Positions 40,951 to 49,580 of a stretch of 64,000 bases of DNA are shown in pieces. The DNA is from Candidatus Firestoneibacteriota bacterium (GTDB lineage: Bacteria > Oederibacteriota > D2-FULL-39-29). The position numbers and the translations under genes are program-made. The notes under the pieces are model-generated. The model saw only the letters and a program-made list of their open reading frames with translations. It had not been told where the DNA came from and did not search any database. The stretch covers positions 34,494 to 98,493 of the forward strand of contig CAIYPD010000052.1 in NCBI GenBank assembly GCA_903928075.1, written 5' to 3'. Position 1 is the stretch's first letter; the number at the start of each line of letters is the position of its first letter.

Positions 40951-41707
40951 GCTCTATCTCCAAAGATTTATCTATATCGGTATTCTTAAACATATCCACA
41001 AAATCCGTAAACTTGTATTTTTCAGGAATGAGCCTTCTTTTTAATCTAAAAAGGTCGGTACTTGAAACAAAATTCCGGTCCCAGGCTGTACCCACGGCAG
41101 CGGTATAGCCCGCACTGGCCGCTTCTTTTTCCACAGTTTCATTTTGCCTGCCATAGGGATAGTTCAAATAAAGCACCGGCTGGCCTATTTTTTCTTCAAT
41201 TACTTTTTTTGATTCTATCAGTTCACATCTTATCCGCTCCAGATATTTTTCCCGGGTTTCTCCGGTTTTTTGCTCCGTAAGATTGATATGGTGTACGGTA
41301 TGCGACCCGATGCTGATGCCGTTTTTTGACATCTCTATTACTTCTGCCCAGCTGACCCCGCCTTTACCCGGAAAATCCGTGTAAAGAAAGAGGGTTGCGG
41401 GAATACCAAGTTTTTTCAAGATTGGAAAGGCTTTTTCGTAAGTACTCCTGTCGCCGTCATCCAGGGTAACAACAACGGAGTTGGCTTCAAAAGCTTTTTT
41501 TTCGACAACGCATTTGACCAGATGTTCTAAAGTAATTATGCTGTAGTTATCTTTGATAAACTGCATTTGTTCTTCGAAGGCCTTGACTGTGATGTCAGGG
41601 CGTTTTACGGGATTCTCTATTACCCGGTGATAGCCGAGAATAATTGCCCAGGGTTCTTTAGCAAAGCCTCCCAGAGAAAGAATAAAAAGTAAAACAATGA
41701 ATTTCAA
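40934..41707 (-). CDS. Secreted polysaccharide deacetylase
   Basis: 257 residues with a short signal peptide (MKFIVLLFILSLGGFA). NodB motifs are complete: VVTLDDGDRSTY (Asp-Asp, about 79), SIGSHTVHHINL (HxxxH, about 130) and YLNYPYGRQNETV (about 175). It removes acetyl groups from N-acetylglucosamine in peptidoglycan or related glycans. The start codon is TTG at 41707 with AAAGGAGAG upstream. It lies downstream of the ftsZ terminator, so it needs read-through or its own promoter; none is obvious in the 80-nt gap. The downstream paralogue overlaps it by 17 nt. Confidence 0.88.
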   Translation of the reverse strand: MKFIVLLFILSLGGFAKEPWAIILGYHRVIENPVKRPDITVKAFEEQMQFIKDNYSIITLEHLVKCVVEKKAFEANSVVVTLDDGDRSTYEKAFPILKKLGIPATLFLYTDFPGKGGVSWAEVIEMSKNGISIGSHTVHHINLTEQKTGETREKYLERIRCELIESKKVIEEKIGQPVLYLNYPYGRQNETVEKEAASAGYTAAVGTAWDRNFVSSTDLFRLKRRLIPEKYKFTDFVDMFKNTDIDKSLEIEHEEYR

Positions 41708-41748
41708 AAACTCTCCTTTTCTACCCTAACCGGCATGGTTAGTTAAGA

Positions 41749-41782
41749 AAAACTCCTTCCCTCTAACGAGGGAAGGAGTTTT
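41749..41782 (-). terminator. Rho-independent terminator of the dcw cluster
   Basis: AAAACTCCTTCCCTC pairs perfectly with GAGGGAAGGAGTTTT around a 4-nt loop: a 15-bp stem with flanking A and T runs, usable on both strands. It starts 10 nt after the ftsZ stop codon. This is the strongest hairpin in the window. Confidence 0.92.
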
Positions 41783-41791
41783 ATATTAAGT

Positions 41792-43012
41792 TTACTCCAT
41801 TTTCTTCCTTAGGAAGGTCGGCACATCCCAGTTTTCGCCTTCCATGTAGCCTTTTACTTTTATCTCCAGGTTGGACAGCCCAATCTCGCTTTTTATCATA
41901 TCGATAGTAAGCTTATTCTGCTGTGACACTTCGGCCACAGGTGCGGGAATTGGTATTTCCTGTAAAGAAATCGAATTTACAACAGGCTCAGGTTCCGCTT
42001 CGGAAGTTTCTACAATCTCCTTCTTTTCCTCCCTTTTTTGCTCTACTTCGGTGGCTTTAGGAGTAAAACCGGTGGCTATAACTGTGATTCTTATTTCGTT
42101 CTTCATATTTTCATCTATTACCGCACCAAAAATAATATTAGCCTCTTTATGCGCCTTATCGTAAATAACAGAGGTGGCTTCGTTTACCTCAAACAGGCTT
42201 AAGTCCGGGCCGCCGGTAATATTTATCAGCACACCCCGGGCTCCTTCTATATTTACATTCTCCAGGAGGGGGCTGGTCACCGCCATCTCGGCCGCCTTTG
42301 TCGCTTTGTTTTCACCCGAAGCAATACCCGTGCCCATTAAAGCGCCGCCCATCTCCGCCATGATAGTCCGGACATCGGCAAAATCCACATTCACCAGTCC
42401 CGGAATAGTTATTACATCCGAGATACCCTGAATGGCCTGTCTTAAGACATCATCAGCCATGTTGAACGCTTCCACCATCGGTGTGGTTTTTTCCACTATA
42501 GAAAGGAGCTTTTCATTGGGAATAATAAGAAGTGTGTCTACGATTTCCGAAAGCTCCTTAATACCCGCTTCGGAGTGAATCCTTCTTCTGTAGCCTTCAA
42601 ACCGGAAGGGCTTGGTAACAACACCCACCGTCAAAGCGCCGTTCTCTTTGGCTATATTAGCAACCACGGGCGCACCTCCGGTCCCGGTTCCGCCGCCCAT
42701 ACCGCAGGTGATAAAAACCATATCCGCGCCTGCCAGAGCTTCTCTAATCTTTTCCCTGTCTTCTTCTGCAGCCTTGCGGCCCACTTCCGGATTTGCGCCC
42801 GCACCGAGGCCTTTTGTCAGTTTGGTCCCGACCTGAATCTTCACCGAAGCATTATTTCTCTTTAACTGCTGAGCATCGGTATTAAGCGCAATAAATTCGA
42901 CACCGGAGATTGATGCTGCAATCATTCTGTTTAAAGCATTATTACCCGCCCCGCCGACTCCGACCACCTTTATGTTGGCCGTGAAACTTTGGTTGTCCAC
43001 GAATTCTATCAT
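41792..43012 (-). CDS. ftsZ: Cell division GTPase FtsZ
   Basis: 406 residues, tubulin-like GTPase forming the division ring. N-terminal [15 protein letters not shown] and the GTP loop [16 protein letters not shown] (about 108) are present, as is the T7 loop [11 protein letters not shown] (about 210). A variable linker with Glu/Pro-rich sequence leads to the conserved C-terminal peptide DVPTFLRKK, which binds FtsA. Start ATG 43012 has CGGAGGAAGT upstream. It is last in the dcw cluster and followed by the strong terminator. The FtsA docking peptide and adjacent ftsA agree. Confidence 0.98.
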   Translation of the reverse strand: MIEFVDNQSFTANIKVVGVGGAGNNALNRMIAASISGVEFIALNTDAQQLKRNNASVKIQVGTKLTKGLGAGANPEVGRKAAEEDREKIREALAGADMVFITCGMGGGTGTGGAPVVANIAKENGALTVGVVTKPFRFEGYRRRIHSEAGIKELSEIVDTLLIIPNEKLLSIVEKTTPMVEAFNMADDVLRQAIQGISDVITIPGLVNVDFADVRTIMAEMGGALMGTGIASGENKATKAAEMAVTSPLLENVNIEGARGVLINITGGPDLSLFEVNEATSVIYDKAHKEANIIFGAVIDENMKNEIRITVIATGFTPKATEVEQKREEKKEIVETSEAEPEPVVNSISLQEIPIPAPVAEVSQQNKLTIDMIKSEIGLSNLEIKVKGYMEGENWDVPTFLRKKME

Positions 43013-43030
43013 TTTACTTCCTCCGTTTTT

Positions 43031-43048
43031 TGTCCGCCGTGACGGACG
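43031..43048. repeat. Short GTCCGCC palindrome between ftsA and ftsZ
   Basis: GTCCGCCGTGACGGAC is a near-perfect inverted repeat and shares the GTCCGCC end of the palindromic elements at 21973-22008 and 49533-49566, but it lacks their GAGATCTC core. Probably a reduced relative; located about 20 nt upstream of the ftsZ start. Confidence 0.35.
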
Positions 43049-43117
43049 CTTTGGTAATTTTTATTATTTCTAATTGTTTCCGGGCTCTTTGCCCCGCTGA
43101 GTTTTCAAAAACGCTTG

Positions 43118-44365
43118 TTAAAAGAACTCCACAAACCACCTTTTAACTTTTGAAAAGAAATTGTCCAAACCTCCCTGGGTTGATAATCTAAGCCCGCTCT
43201 TGCCGCTGGATTTGGCTTTGGCCCCGTAAAGCGCCAAGCCGACTGCGGTGGAATAGATAGGAGAATTTGCCGTTTCTACAAGCCCGCCAATCCCCTGGGG
43301 ATAACCTACCCTGACCGGTAGTTTTAGCACTTTCTCCACAACCTCCTCAATGCCGGGAATAAGCGCCGCGCCGCCCGTCACCACGACTCCGGACGCTATC
43401 TTTCCTTCGGTGCCAGACATTTTAAGTTCCTGACTTACCAACTCAAATATCTCTTCCATCCTGGGCTGAATTATCTCGGCAATTATCCGCTTAGGTACTA
43501 TTCTGTCGGGCCGGTCACCTATCAATTTTACTCTTACTTCCTCCATCTCGTTTACCGTAGAGGCAAAAGCGCTGCCGAAGGTTTTCTTTATATCTTCAGC
43601 TGTCTCAATCGGAGCCTTAAGAGCGATGGCAAGATCATTTGTTACCTGCATGCCTCCGATAGAGATTACGGCTGTATGCCTTACTCCCCCATCAGTAAAA
43701 ACAATAACATCGGTGGTGCCGCCGCCAATATCAATCAGGCAGACTCCGAGTTCTTTCTCATCGTAAGTCAGCACGGACTCACTGGAAGCATACGGCTGCA
43801 ATACTATTTCGTCCACAGAGTAGCCGGCCTTCTCTATGGATGTTTCAATATCTCTGGTCCTTGCTTTAGAAGCTGTCACCACATGTACTTTAGCGCGCAG
43901 GCGCTGGCCGCGCATCCCTACCGGAGCCCTTATCTCATCCTGTTCATCCAGAACAAACTCCTGAGAAATTATATGAATGAGTTCCCTCTCCGGCACCGAC
44001 TGGTTTTTGACGGCTTCGATTACACGCTCCACATCACCGGTGGTAACTTCCCTGCTTTTTCCGGTAATAGCTACCAATGCTTCGGTGTTAATGCCTTTTA
44101 CATGGCTTCCCGCAATTCCCGCAAAAACCGGGCCTATTTCTTCAACGCCGGCCATGCGTGCGGCCTCTTCGACAGCTTTCTTTATGGCCTCAGCTGTAGG
44201 TTCGATGTCCACCACAATTCCTCTTTTGAGTCCGCGCGAGACCGAGTTACCGATACCGATAATGTTAATCCCGCCGGAATCGTTCACTTCCCCGATAACA
44301 CAACAGATTTTAGTAGTGCCTATATCCAGACCGACTACTATTTTTTCGTTTTCGTCTTTAGCCAT
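43118..44365 (-). CDS. ftsA: Cell division protein FtsA
   Basis: A 415-residue actin-like protein that tethers FtsZ to the membrane. Nucleotide motifs: VGLDIGTTKICCVIG (phosphate 1, residues 12-26), VCLIDIGGGTTDVIVF (phosphate 2, about 205) and GVVVTGGAALIPGI (adenosine motif, about 335). The C-terminal helix VKRWFVEFF is the membrane-targeting amphipathic helix. Start ATG 44365 has GAGGCGGTG upstream. It follows ftsQ by 24 nt, and the 105-nt gap to ftsZ holds a short palindrome. Normal length. Confidence 0.97.
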   Translation of the reverse strand: MAKDENEKIVVGLDIGTTKICCVIGEVNDSGGINIIGIGNSVSRGLKRGIVVDIEPTAEAIKKAVEEAARMAGVEEIGPVFAGIAGSHVKGINTEALVAITGKSREVTTGDVERVIEAVKNQSVPERELIHIISQEFVLDEQDEIRAPVGMRGQRLRAKVHVVTASKARTRDIETSIEKAGYSVDEIVLQPYASSESVLTYDEKELGVCLIDIGGGTTDVIVFTDGGVRHTAVISIGGMQVTNDLAIALKAPIETAEDIKKTFGSAFASTVNEMEEVRVKLIGDRPDRIVPKRIIAEIIQPRMEEIFELVSQELKMSGTEGKIASGVVVTGGAALIPGIEEVVEKVLKLPVRVGYPQGIGGLVETANSPIYSTAVGLALYGAKAKSSGKSGLRLSTQGGLDNFFSKVKRWFVEFF

Positions 44366-44389
44366 CTTTACACCGCCTCTTTAAGTTAT

Positions 44390-45274
44390 TCAGTTTTTTT
44401 TATTGTTTCCAAACTGGACAATTGCTTCGTCACGAAACCTTAAATCAACATATACTATATCTTTTTTTCTTTCGTTTAAGTTTTTAAGCAAACAAATAAG
44501 TTTGTCAAACTTTTCGTCCCAGTTTCCGTCGCCAAACCTGTAAATCTGCTTTGTATTGGGGACTATCAATGCCAGTTCCTCAAGACACGAAATATCCAAT
44601 ATCATCACATCGTTAAGATATGGTGTGCCACGTTGTTCCAGTTTTTCCACCATAGCCAGAGCCTGTCTTAATACCGGAGAGGCCGTTTTTCTGCCCAGCT
44701 CATTTACGCTTACGGAAGCCCCGGTAAAGGTATACAGCCGTTTACCGTGAAAGAAGGATTTAATAGCAGGAAAAGTAACTCCTTCCGTGTCTATCTGGTA
44801 CGCTTTATTCTCTCCTATATACGCTACCGGCTCCCGTTCCGTAATGCATATTTCTACAATACCCGGGAAGACTCTTTTAATAGAGACTGCCTTGAACTGG
44901 GAATTTGCCTTAAGTTTCGCTGTTGCCTCACTTAGAGAGACGGTAAACATATTTTTCCTTAACTCTATTTTAGCTGTTGCTAAAATTTCATTTTTGCTAA
45001 CATACCGGCTGCCGCTTATTTTAACTTCCTTTACCTCAAAATCAGGAGAGGTTTGCAGTTTGTTAACACCCGCATAGAGCGCGTAAATTATTCCCGCAGC
45101 CGTTAAAATCAGGCCTGTATACTTGAGCAACTTCAAAAAACTAAACTTAGCGTCTTTTCCCGCCGGTTTAAGAACCGCTCTTTCTACCTCTGCGGCCGTG
45201 CTGACCCTGTAGATTTTAACACCACTGGCATTTTCTTTTTTCCTGTGCTTGGAAAAAAGTATTTTATTGTGCAT
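44390..45274 (-). CDS. ftsQ: Cell division protein FtsQ/DivIB
   Basis: 294 residues: cytoplasmic tail of about 50 residues, one membrane helix (YTGLILTAAGIIYALYAGV), then the POTRA domain (FEVKEVKISGSRYVSKNEIL) and the FtsQ beta domain (VYVDLRFRDEAIVQF at the end). It links the divisome complex FtsB/FtsL to early proteins. Start ATG 45274 overlaps the ddl stop by 11 nt. The position between ddl and ftsA is the classical one, which supports the call despite low primary conservation. Confidence 0.93.
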   Translation of the reverse strand: MHNKILFSKHRKKENASGVKIYRVSTAAEVERAVLKPAGKDAKFSFLKLLKYTGLILTAAGIIYALYAGVNKLQTSPDFEVKEVKISGSRYVSKNEILATAKIELRKNMFTVSLSEATAKLKANSQFKAVSIKRVFPGIVEICITEREPVAYIGENKAYQIDTEGVTFPAIKSFFHGKRLYTFTGASVSVNELGRKTASPVLRQALAMVEKLEQRGTPYLNDVMILDISCLEELALIVPNTKQIYRFGDGNWDEKFDKLICLLKNLNERKKDIVYVDLRFRDEAIVQFGNNKKN

Positions 45275-46208
45275 TTCTAAGGCCGCCCGCGAGCATTTTC
45301 AGAATCAACTCCTCAAAACTTAAACCGGCGCACTTTGCGGCTTCGGGTAAAAGAGAAGTCCCGGTCAAGCCCGGCAAAGAATTTGCCTCCAAAATGTACG
45401 GTTTACCGCTCTTTTCCTCTATCATAAAATCTATCCGGGAATAATCCTTCATAAGAAGCAGCTTGTGAGTCAAAACAGCCAATTCAGAAATCCCCGCATA
45501 TAAACTTTTTTTCAGTTTGGCCGGCAATATATGATCGGACATGCCCTTGGTGTACTTAGCCGTATAATCATAGAACGCCGTCTTCGGTATTATTTCTATT
45601 ACCGGAAGAGCTCTGTCAAACAAAACCGGGACGGTCACCTCTCTGCCTTGAATATATTTTTCCACCATTACTTTTGCGCAGTATTTCTTAGCCAAACGCA
45701 CGGCTTTTTGAAAATCCTTTCTGCTTTTTACAATAGTTACGCCTATGGTGGAACCACCGTCAACCGGTTTCACCACAACCGGAAGAGTCATTTTTAGTTC
45801 TTTGCCCGTATATTCATAGTAGTCCGGAGTAGGCAGGCCGGCTTCAAGCAAAAGCTTCTTACTGATAAGTTTATCCATACCTATAGAACTGGCAAGAACA
45901 CCGGAACCGGTATACTTTATTCCCATAATATCCAGCGCGCCCTGGATACGCCCGTCCTCGCCGTAACTCCCGTGAAGCCCGAGAAACACAATATCAAGTC
46001 TTGCTTTCCTTATAACGCTGAAAATATCTTTTCTATTTTTCGGGTTAAAATCTATATAGATATAATTAAGCCCCAGAGACTTTAAAGCTTTTTCGACCGC
46101 GGCACTGCTCTTTAAAGCAATAGCTCTTTCCGAAGAAATCCCGCCGGCAATAAGCCCTATTTTTTTATTTTTAAGCAGTGCAAGATCCTTTAGAAAGCCC
46201 TTCTTCAC
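45264..46208 (-). CDS. ddl: D-alanine--D-alanine ligase
   Basis: A 314-residue ATP-grasp enzyme joining two D-Ala for the peptidoglycan stem. Motifs: IGLIAGGISSERAIALKS (N-terminal substrate loop), GLHGSYGEDGRIQGAL (about 78), VVKPVDGGSTIGVTIV (ATP-grasp loop, about 145), YILEANSLPGLTGTSLLP (metal ligands and omega-loop, about 270). The start is GTG 46208, overlapping the murB stop as GTGA with GGAGAAGACAG as ribosome site. It lies between murB and ftsQ. Confidence 0.96.
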   Translation of the reverse strand: MKKGFLKDLALLKNKKIGLIAGGISSERAIALKSSAAVEKALKSLGLNYIYIDFNPKNRKDIFSVIRKARLDIVFLGLHGSYGEDGRIQGALDIMGIKYTGSGVLASSIGMDKLISKKLLLEAGLPTPDYYEYTGKELKMTLPVVVKPVDGGSTIGVTIVKSRKDFQKAVRLAKKYCAKVMVEKYIQGREVTVPVLFDRALPVIEIIPKTAFYDYTAKYTKGMSDHILPAKLKKSLYAGISELAVLTHKLLLMKDYSRIDFMIEEKSGKPYILEANSLPGLTGTSLLPEAAKCAGLSFEELILKMLAGGLRNAQ

Positions 46209-47065
46209 CTGTCTTCTCCAAGAACCATAATTTCTTCTTCCAGCCTGACGCCCTTTTTTGCAAAAACCGTCTTTTTGACTAATTCCATTAGTTTAAGAAA
46301 ATCACGCGCTGAACTTCCGCGATTCATCAGATAATTCGCATGCTGCCGGGAAACAAAAGCCTTGCCTACTTTTTTTCCCTTTAAATCACAAGAGTCTATC
46401 AATTGTCCGGCCGCCAAACCCCGGGGATTTTTAAAAATACAACCCGCCGTACCAAAGGAACAGGGCTGCCCCATTTTCCTTTTTCTTAGCAGAGCAAGAA
46501 TCTTTGCCTTAACCCGTTCTTTTGTGCTTTTCTCTAACTTAAAAACAGCCTCGATAACAACCATCCTGCCGCCCTTCAGTTTTGAACTTCTATATGTAAA
46601 GCCGCATTCTGCCGGTGTTAATTTCTTAATCTTGCCGTTTTTATCTATTACCGTTACCGCACTTACCACATCTTTCAGCTCTTTGCCGTTAGCGCCGGCA
46701 TTCATTATTGCTGCGCCGCCTACGGTCCCCGGTATTCCTGCCGCAAACTCCAGACCGGTCAGGCCTTTTGCCGCCGCAGCTATTAGTACCCCGGACAAAG
46801 GCGCGCCTGCCCCGCATCTGATTTTTGTTCCGTTTATTTTAACACCCGAAAAATCTTCCTTTAACCTTACCACCAGGCCCCTTATTCCGCCGTCCTTTAC
46901 TAAAACATTGCTGCCTCCGCCCAGCAGCGTGAGCGGTAATTTTTGCTTCTTCGAAAACTCAAGCACTTTTTTAAGGCCGTTAATATCTTCAACATCTATA
47001 AGATAATCCGCAGGCCCGCCCAGTCCCAGGGTAGTATATTTTGCTAAAGTTTCCCGTATCTTCAT
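46205..47065 (-). CDS. murB: UDP-N-acetylenolpyruvoylglucosamine reductase MurB
   Basis: 286 residues from ATG 47065, which overlaps the murC stop as ATGA; the ORF-track start 47155 would lie deep in murC and was rejected. FAD-binding motifs: YTTLGLGGPADYLIDV, LLGGGSNVLVKDGGIRGLV (about 52) and LTGLEFAAGIPGTVGGAAIMNAG (about 95). The catalytic Ser lies in FGTAGCIFKNP, with the Glu close to the C-terminus. It reduces the enolpyruvyl group to form UDP-MurNAc. The short C-terminus and YRSSKLK stretch suit a type I/II intermediate; not resolved. Confidence 0.96.
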   Translation of the reverse strand: MKIRETLAKYTTLGLGGPADYLIDVEDINGLKKVLEFSKKQKLPLTLLGGGSNVLVKDGGIRGLVVRLKEDFSGVKINGTKIRCGAGAPLSGVLIAAAAKGLTGLEFAAGIPGTVGGAAIMNAGANGKELKDVVSAVTVIDKNGKIKKLTPAECGFTYRSSKLKGGRMVVIEAVFKLEKSTKERVKAKILALLRKRKMGQPCSFGTAGCIFKNPRGLAAGQLIDSCDLKGKKVGKAFVSRQHANYLMNRGSSARDFLKLMELVKKTVFAKKGVRLEEEIMVLGEDR

Positions 47066-48441
47066 TTTTTGTTTAAAAGCCTCCTGGCAAACTCTTCTCC
47101 GGTCTTTCTTATGTCTCCGGCACCGAGTATTATAACCAGATCGCCCTTTTTGCATATTTCCTGAAGATATCCCGGGATATCCTCTTTTATTTTCTTCAAG
47201 ATAACTTTTTTCCCGTTGTTTCTTATGCTGTTGGCAACCAGTTCAACCGTGACATTCGGGATAGGTTTTTCCGAAGCCGCATAGATATCCGTAAGTATAA
47301 CCAAAGAGGCATCTTTAAAAGCCCGGCCGAATTTTTCAAATAAAATTTTAGTCCTCGAATACCTGTGAGGCTGGAAAACCGCTATTAGCCTTTTTGGCTT
47401 CAAGGTTCTTGCCGCTTTGAGAGTTGCCATAATTTCCGTCGGGTGATGGCCATAATCATCAACAACAAGTATCCCGTTCTTTTCTCCGAGTTTCTCAAAC
47501 CTTCTCATAACCCCGTTGAATTTCGCAAGCCCCCGCTTCACGGCCGCCGGGCTTATCCCGGTCTCTATGGCTGCGCCGATAACAGCCAGGGCGTTAAGAA
47601 CATTATGTACGCCGGGAATATTCACCGTAAACCTGCCCAGCTTTCTGCCCCGGTAGATTACTTCAAACTCGCTGCCGAATTTATTTTCTTTGACCTTTTG
47701 GGCATTGATATCCGCTTTGTGCTTTATTCCGTAGGTAATATATTTTTTTTCTATGCTGCCGAGTATGCTTCTGATATTTTCGTCATCGGCACAAAGGACC
47801 GCCACTCCGTAAAAAGGAACTTTATTTATAAAACTGATAAACAGGTGTTTTAAGTTCTCCATATTGCGGTGAAAGTCCAGGTGATCATCATCAATATTGG
47901 TAACAATCGTAATAACCGGACTCAGATGCATAAACGAACCGTCGGACTCATCTGCTTCCGCCACCAGGTACTCACCTTTGCCTAATTTTGCATTACTGCC
48001 GATGACATTCAGCCTGCCGCCGATAACTATAGTCGGATCCAAACCGGCCTCGTTGAAAACCACCGCTGCCATGGAAGTGGTAGTGGTCTTGCCATGGGTT
48101 CCGGCTATCGCCACGCCGGTTTTTAAAAGCATAAGCTCCGCAAGTATCTCCGCCCGCGGAATAACCGGAATATTTTGCTTTTTTGCCGCAAGCACTTCCG
48201 GATTATCCGCAAGCACCGCGCTTGATATGACCACCACATCAGGTTTGGCCTTGATAATATTCTCCGCAAAGTGCCCCAGACTGATAACCGCGCCTTTAGA
48301 TTTTAAATTCTCAACTATTTCGGAATCCTTTGAATCCGAGCCCGAAACATCGTAGTCCAGATTAAGCAGGACCTCGGCTATCCCGCTCATCCCTATGCCT
48401 CCGATTCCGACAAAATGTACTTTATAGGTTTTTCTAAGCAC
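47062..48441 (-). CDS. murC: UDP-N-acetylmuramate--L-alanine ligase MurC
   Basis: 459 residues from GTG 48441, preceded by AAGGACGGCC; the ORF-track start 48462 is a TTG without a ribosome site. An N-terminal Rossmann segment (VHFVGIGGIGMSGIAEVL) binds UDP. The ATP loop is AGTHGKTTTTSMAAVV (about 107) and VAEADESDGSF supplies metal ligands. It adds L-Ala to UDP-MurNAc, the first Mur ligase step. The start lies within the end of murG (8-nt overlap) and the stop overlaps murB, so all three are translationally coupled. Confidence 0.97.
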   Translation of the reverse strand: MLRKTYKVHFVGIGGIGMSGIAEVLLNLDYDVSGSDSKDSEIVENLKSKGAVISLGHFAENIIKAKPDVVVISSAVLADNPEVLAAKKQNIPVIPRAEILAELMLLKTGVAIAGTHGKTTTTSMAAVVFNEAGLDPTIVIGGRLNVIGSNAKLGKGEYLVAEADESDGSFMHLSPVITIVTNIDDDHLDFHRNMENLKHLFISFINKVPFYGVAVLCADDENIRSILGSIEKKYITYGIKHKADINAQKVKENKFGSEFEVIYRGRKLGRFTVNIPGVHNVLNALAVIGAAIETGISPAAVKRGLAKFNGVMRRFEKLGEKNGILVVDDYGHHPTEIMATLKAARTLKPKRLIAVFQPHRYSRTKILFEKFGRAFKDASLVILTDIYAASEKPIPNVTVELVANSIRNNGKKVILKKIKEDIPGYLQEICKKGDLVIILGAGDIRKTGEEFARRLLNKK

Positions 48442-49504
48442 CGGCCGTCCTTCTAAGCTCAAAAAGCATTAGCTTTGCGCTGTCCAGAGTTCTTATTTTT
48501 ATAATATTCTCTCTTAGAGTTTTTGAATTCGCAAGAAGCCGTTCAATTTCTTTAGCAAGCTTTTCTCCGCTCAACTCCGCTTCCTCAAACATAAGCGCCG
48601 CGCCTTTCACGGCCAGAGCCCGGGCATTATAAACCTGATGGTTATTAGCCGCCGCCGGAAAAGGGATAAAGATTGCAGGCAAGCCGCACTTTACCGCTTC
48701 CGAGACGGTCGTAGCACCCGCGCGGGCAATTAAGAGATCTGTTGCCGCATAAACTTCATTAATATTATTAAAGAACCGCTTAAGTTCTGGTTTAACTCCG
48801 GGAAGCTCTTTCAATCGGTCCTCATATAACGCATAATCTTTTTCACCGGTCATCCACAATACGGTAAGCTTTTCGCCTTTAAGATGTTTCAGTGCTTCAA
48901 AAATAAATGTATTCATTGTATGCGCGCCCTGGCTCCCACCTATTATGCTAACTACCTTTTTCCCCGCTTCTATGTGCAGGCGCGTCCGGGCTTCTTCTTT
49001 GGTCATTACCCCTATCTCTTCCCGGACAGGATTTCCGGTGAAAACACCTTTAGTTCCGAATCTTCTTTCAGTGCCGGCAAAACTTACAAAGACCCTGTCC
49101 GCCAATTTTGAAAGAAACCTGTTTGTGAGTCCGGGAATCGCATTTTGCTCATGCAGCGCCACCGGTATTTTTTTAAATCTTCCCGCAATTATTACCGGTG
49201 CCGAGACATACCCGCCGAACCCTATGATAATGTCGGGCTTCTCGCTTTTAAGAACCCGCAGGGCCGCCAAAACACCCCTGAAAAAATTAAACATATTAAA
49301 AAGATTCTTAAGGGTAAATCTCCTTAGTATCTTTCCTACCGGTATAGAAATAAATTTGAAGCCTTCGGTCTTCAATATTGTTTCTTCCATGCCGCCCAAC
49401 CCGCCAATAAACACCGTTTCATGTTCCTTTGAAGCCAGTTTTCCAAATGCAAGTCCCGGGAAAATATGACCGCCGGTTCCGCCGCACACAATGAGTATTT
49501 TCAC
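48434..49504 (-). CDS. murG: MurG, lipid II-forming N-acetylglucosaminyltransferase
   Basis: A 356-residue GT-B fold enzyme transferring GlcNAc to lipid I at the inner membrane. Glycine-rich loops: CGGTGGHIFPGLAFG (about 8), GFGGYVSAPVIIAG (about 95) and SIIGGSQGAHTMN (about 187). The family E-x7-E-like region LIARAGATTVSEAVKCG binds UDP-GlcNAc. Start GTG 49504 has CAAGGAATTATT upstream. The 76-nt gap to ftsW carries a dispersed palindromic repeat, the only real break in the cluster besides the ftsA-ftsZ gap. Confidence 0.97.
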   Translation of the reverse strand: MKILIVCGGTGGHIFPGLAFGKLASKEHETVFIGGLGGMEETILKTEGFKFISIPVGKILRRFTLKNLFNMFNFFRGVLAALRVLKSEKPDIIIGFGGYVSAPVIIAGRFKKIPVALHEQNAIPGLTNRFLSKLADRVFVSFAGTERRFGTKGVFTGNPVREEIGVMTKEEARTRLHIEAGKKVVSIIGGSQGAHTMNTFIFEALKHLKGEKLTVLWMTGEKDYALYEDRLKELPGVKPELKRFFNNINEVYAATDLLIARAGATTVSEAVKCGLPAIFIPFPAAANNHQVYNARALAVKGAALMFEEAELSGEKLAKEIERLLANSKTLRENIIKIRTLDSAKLMLFELRRTAGA

Positions 49505-49532
49505 AATAATTCCTTGCCCCTAGTTTCGAGTT

Positions 49533-49566
49533 TTCCGCCTTTGGCGAGATCTCGCTTCAGCGGACG
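49533..49566. repeat. Dispersed palindromic GGCGAGATCTC element, copy C
   Basis: TCCGCCTTTGGCGAGATCTCGCTTCAGCGGA shares the core with copies at 5117-5176 and 21973-22008 and keeps TCCGC/GCGGA ends. It has inserted between ftsW and murG inside the otherwise compact dcw operon, without a T-tract that would make it a terminator. Confidence 0.6.
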
Positions 49567-49580
49567 AATTTGCATTTCTG

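Noticed and set aside
43676-44443. 255-aa plus-strand ORF opposite ftsA
   Set aside because: Lies fully antisense to a highly conserved gene and has no family signature.
46362-47006. 214-aa plus-strand ORF opposite murB
   Set aside because: A shadow of murB, rich in Pro, Ser and Phe as expected from the complementary strand.
47066-47155. N-terminal extension of MurB
   Set aside because: It would overlap murC by 90 nt; ATG 47065 forms the usual ATGA overlap and begins right before conserved MurB sequence.
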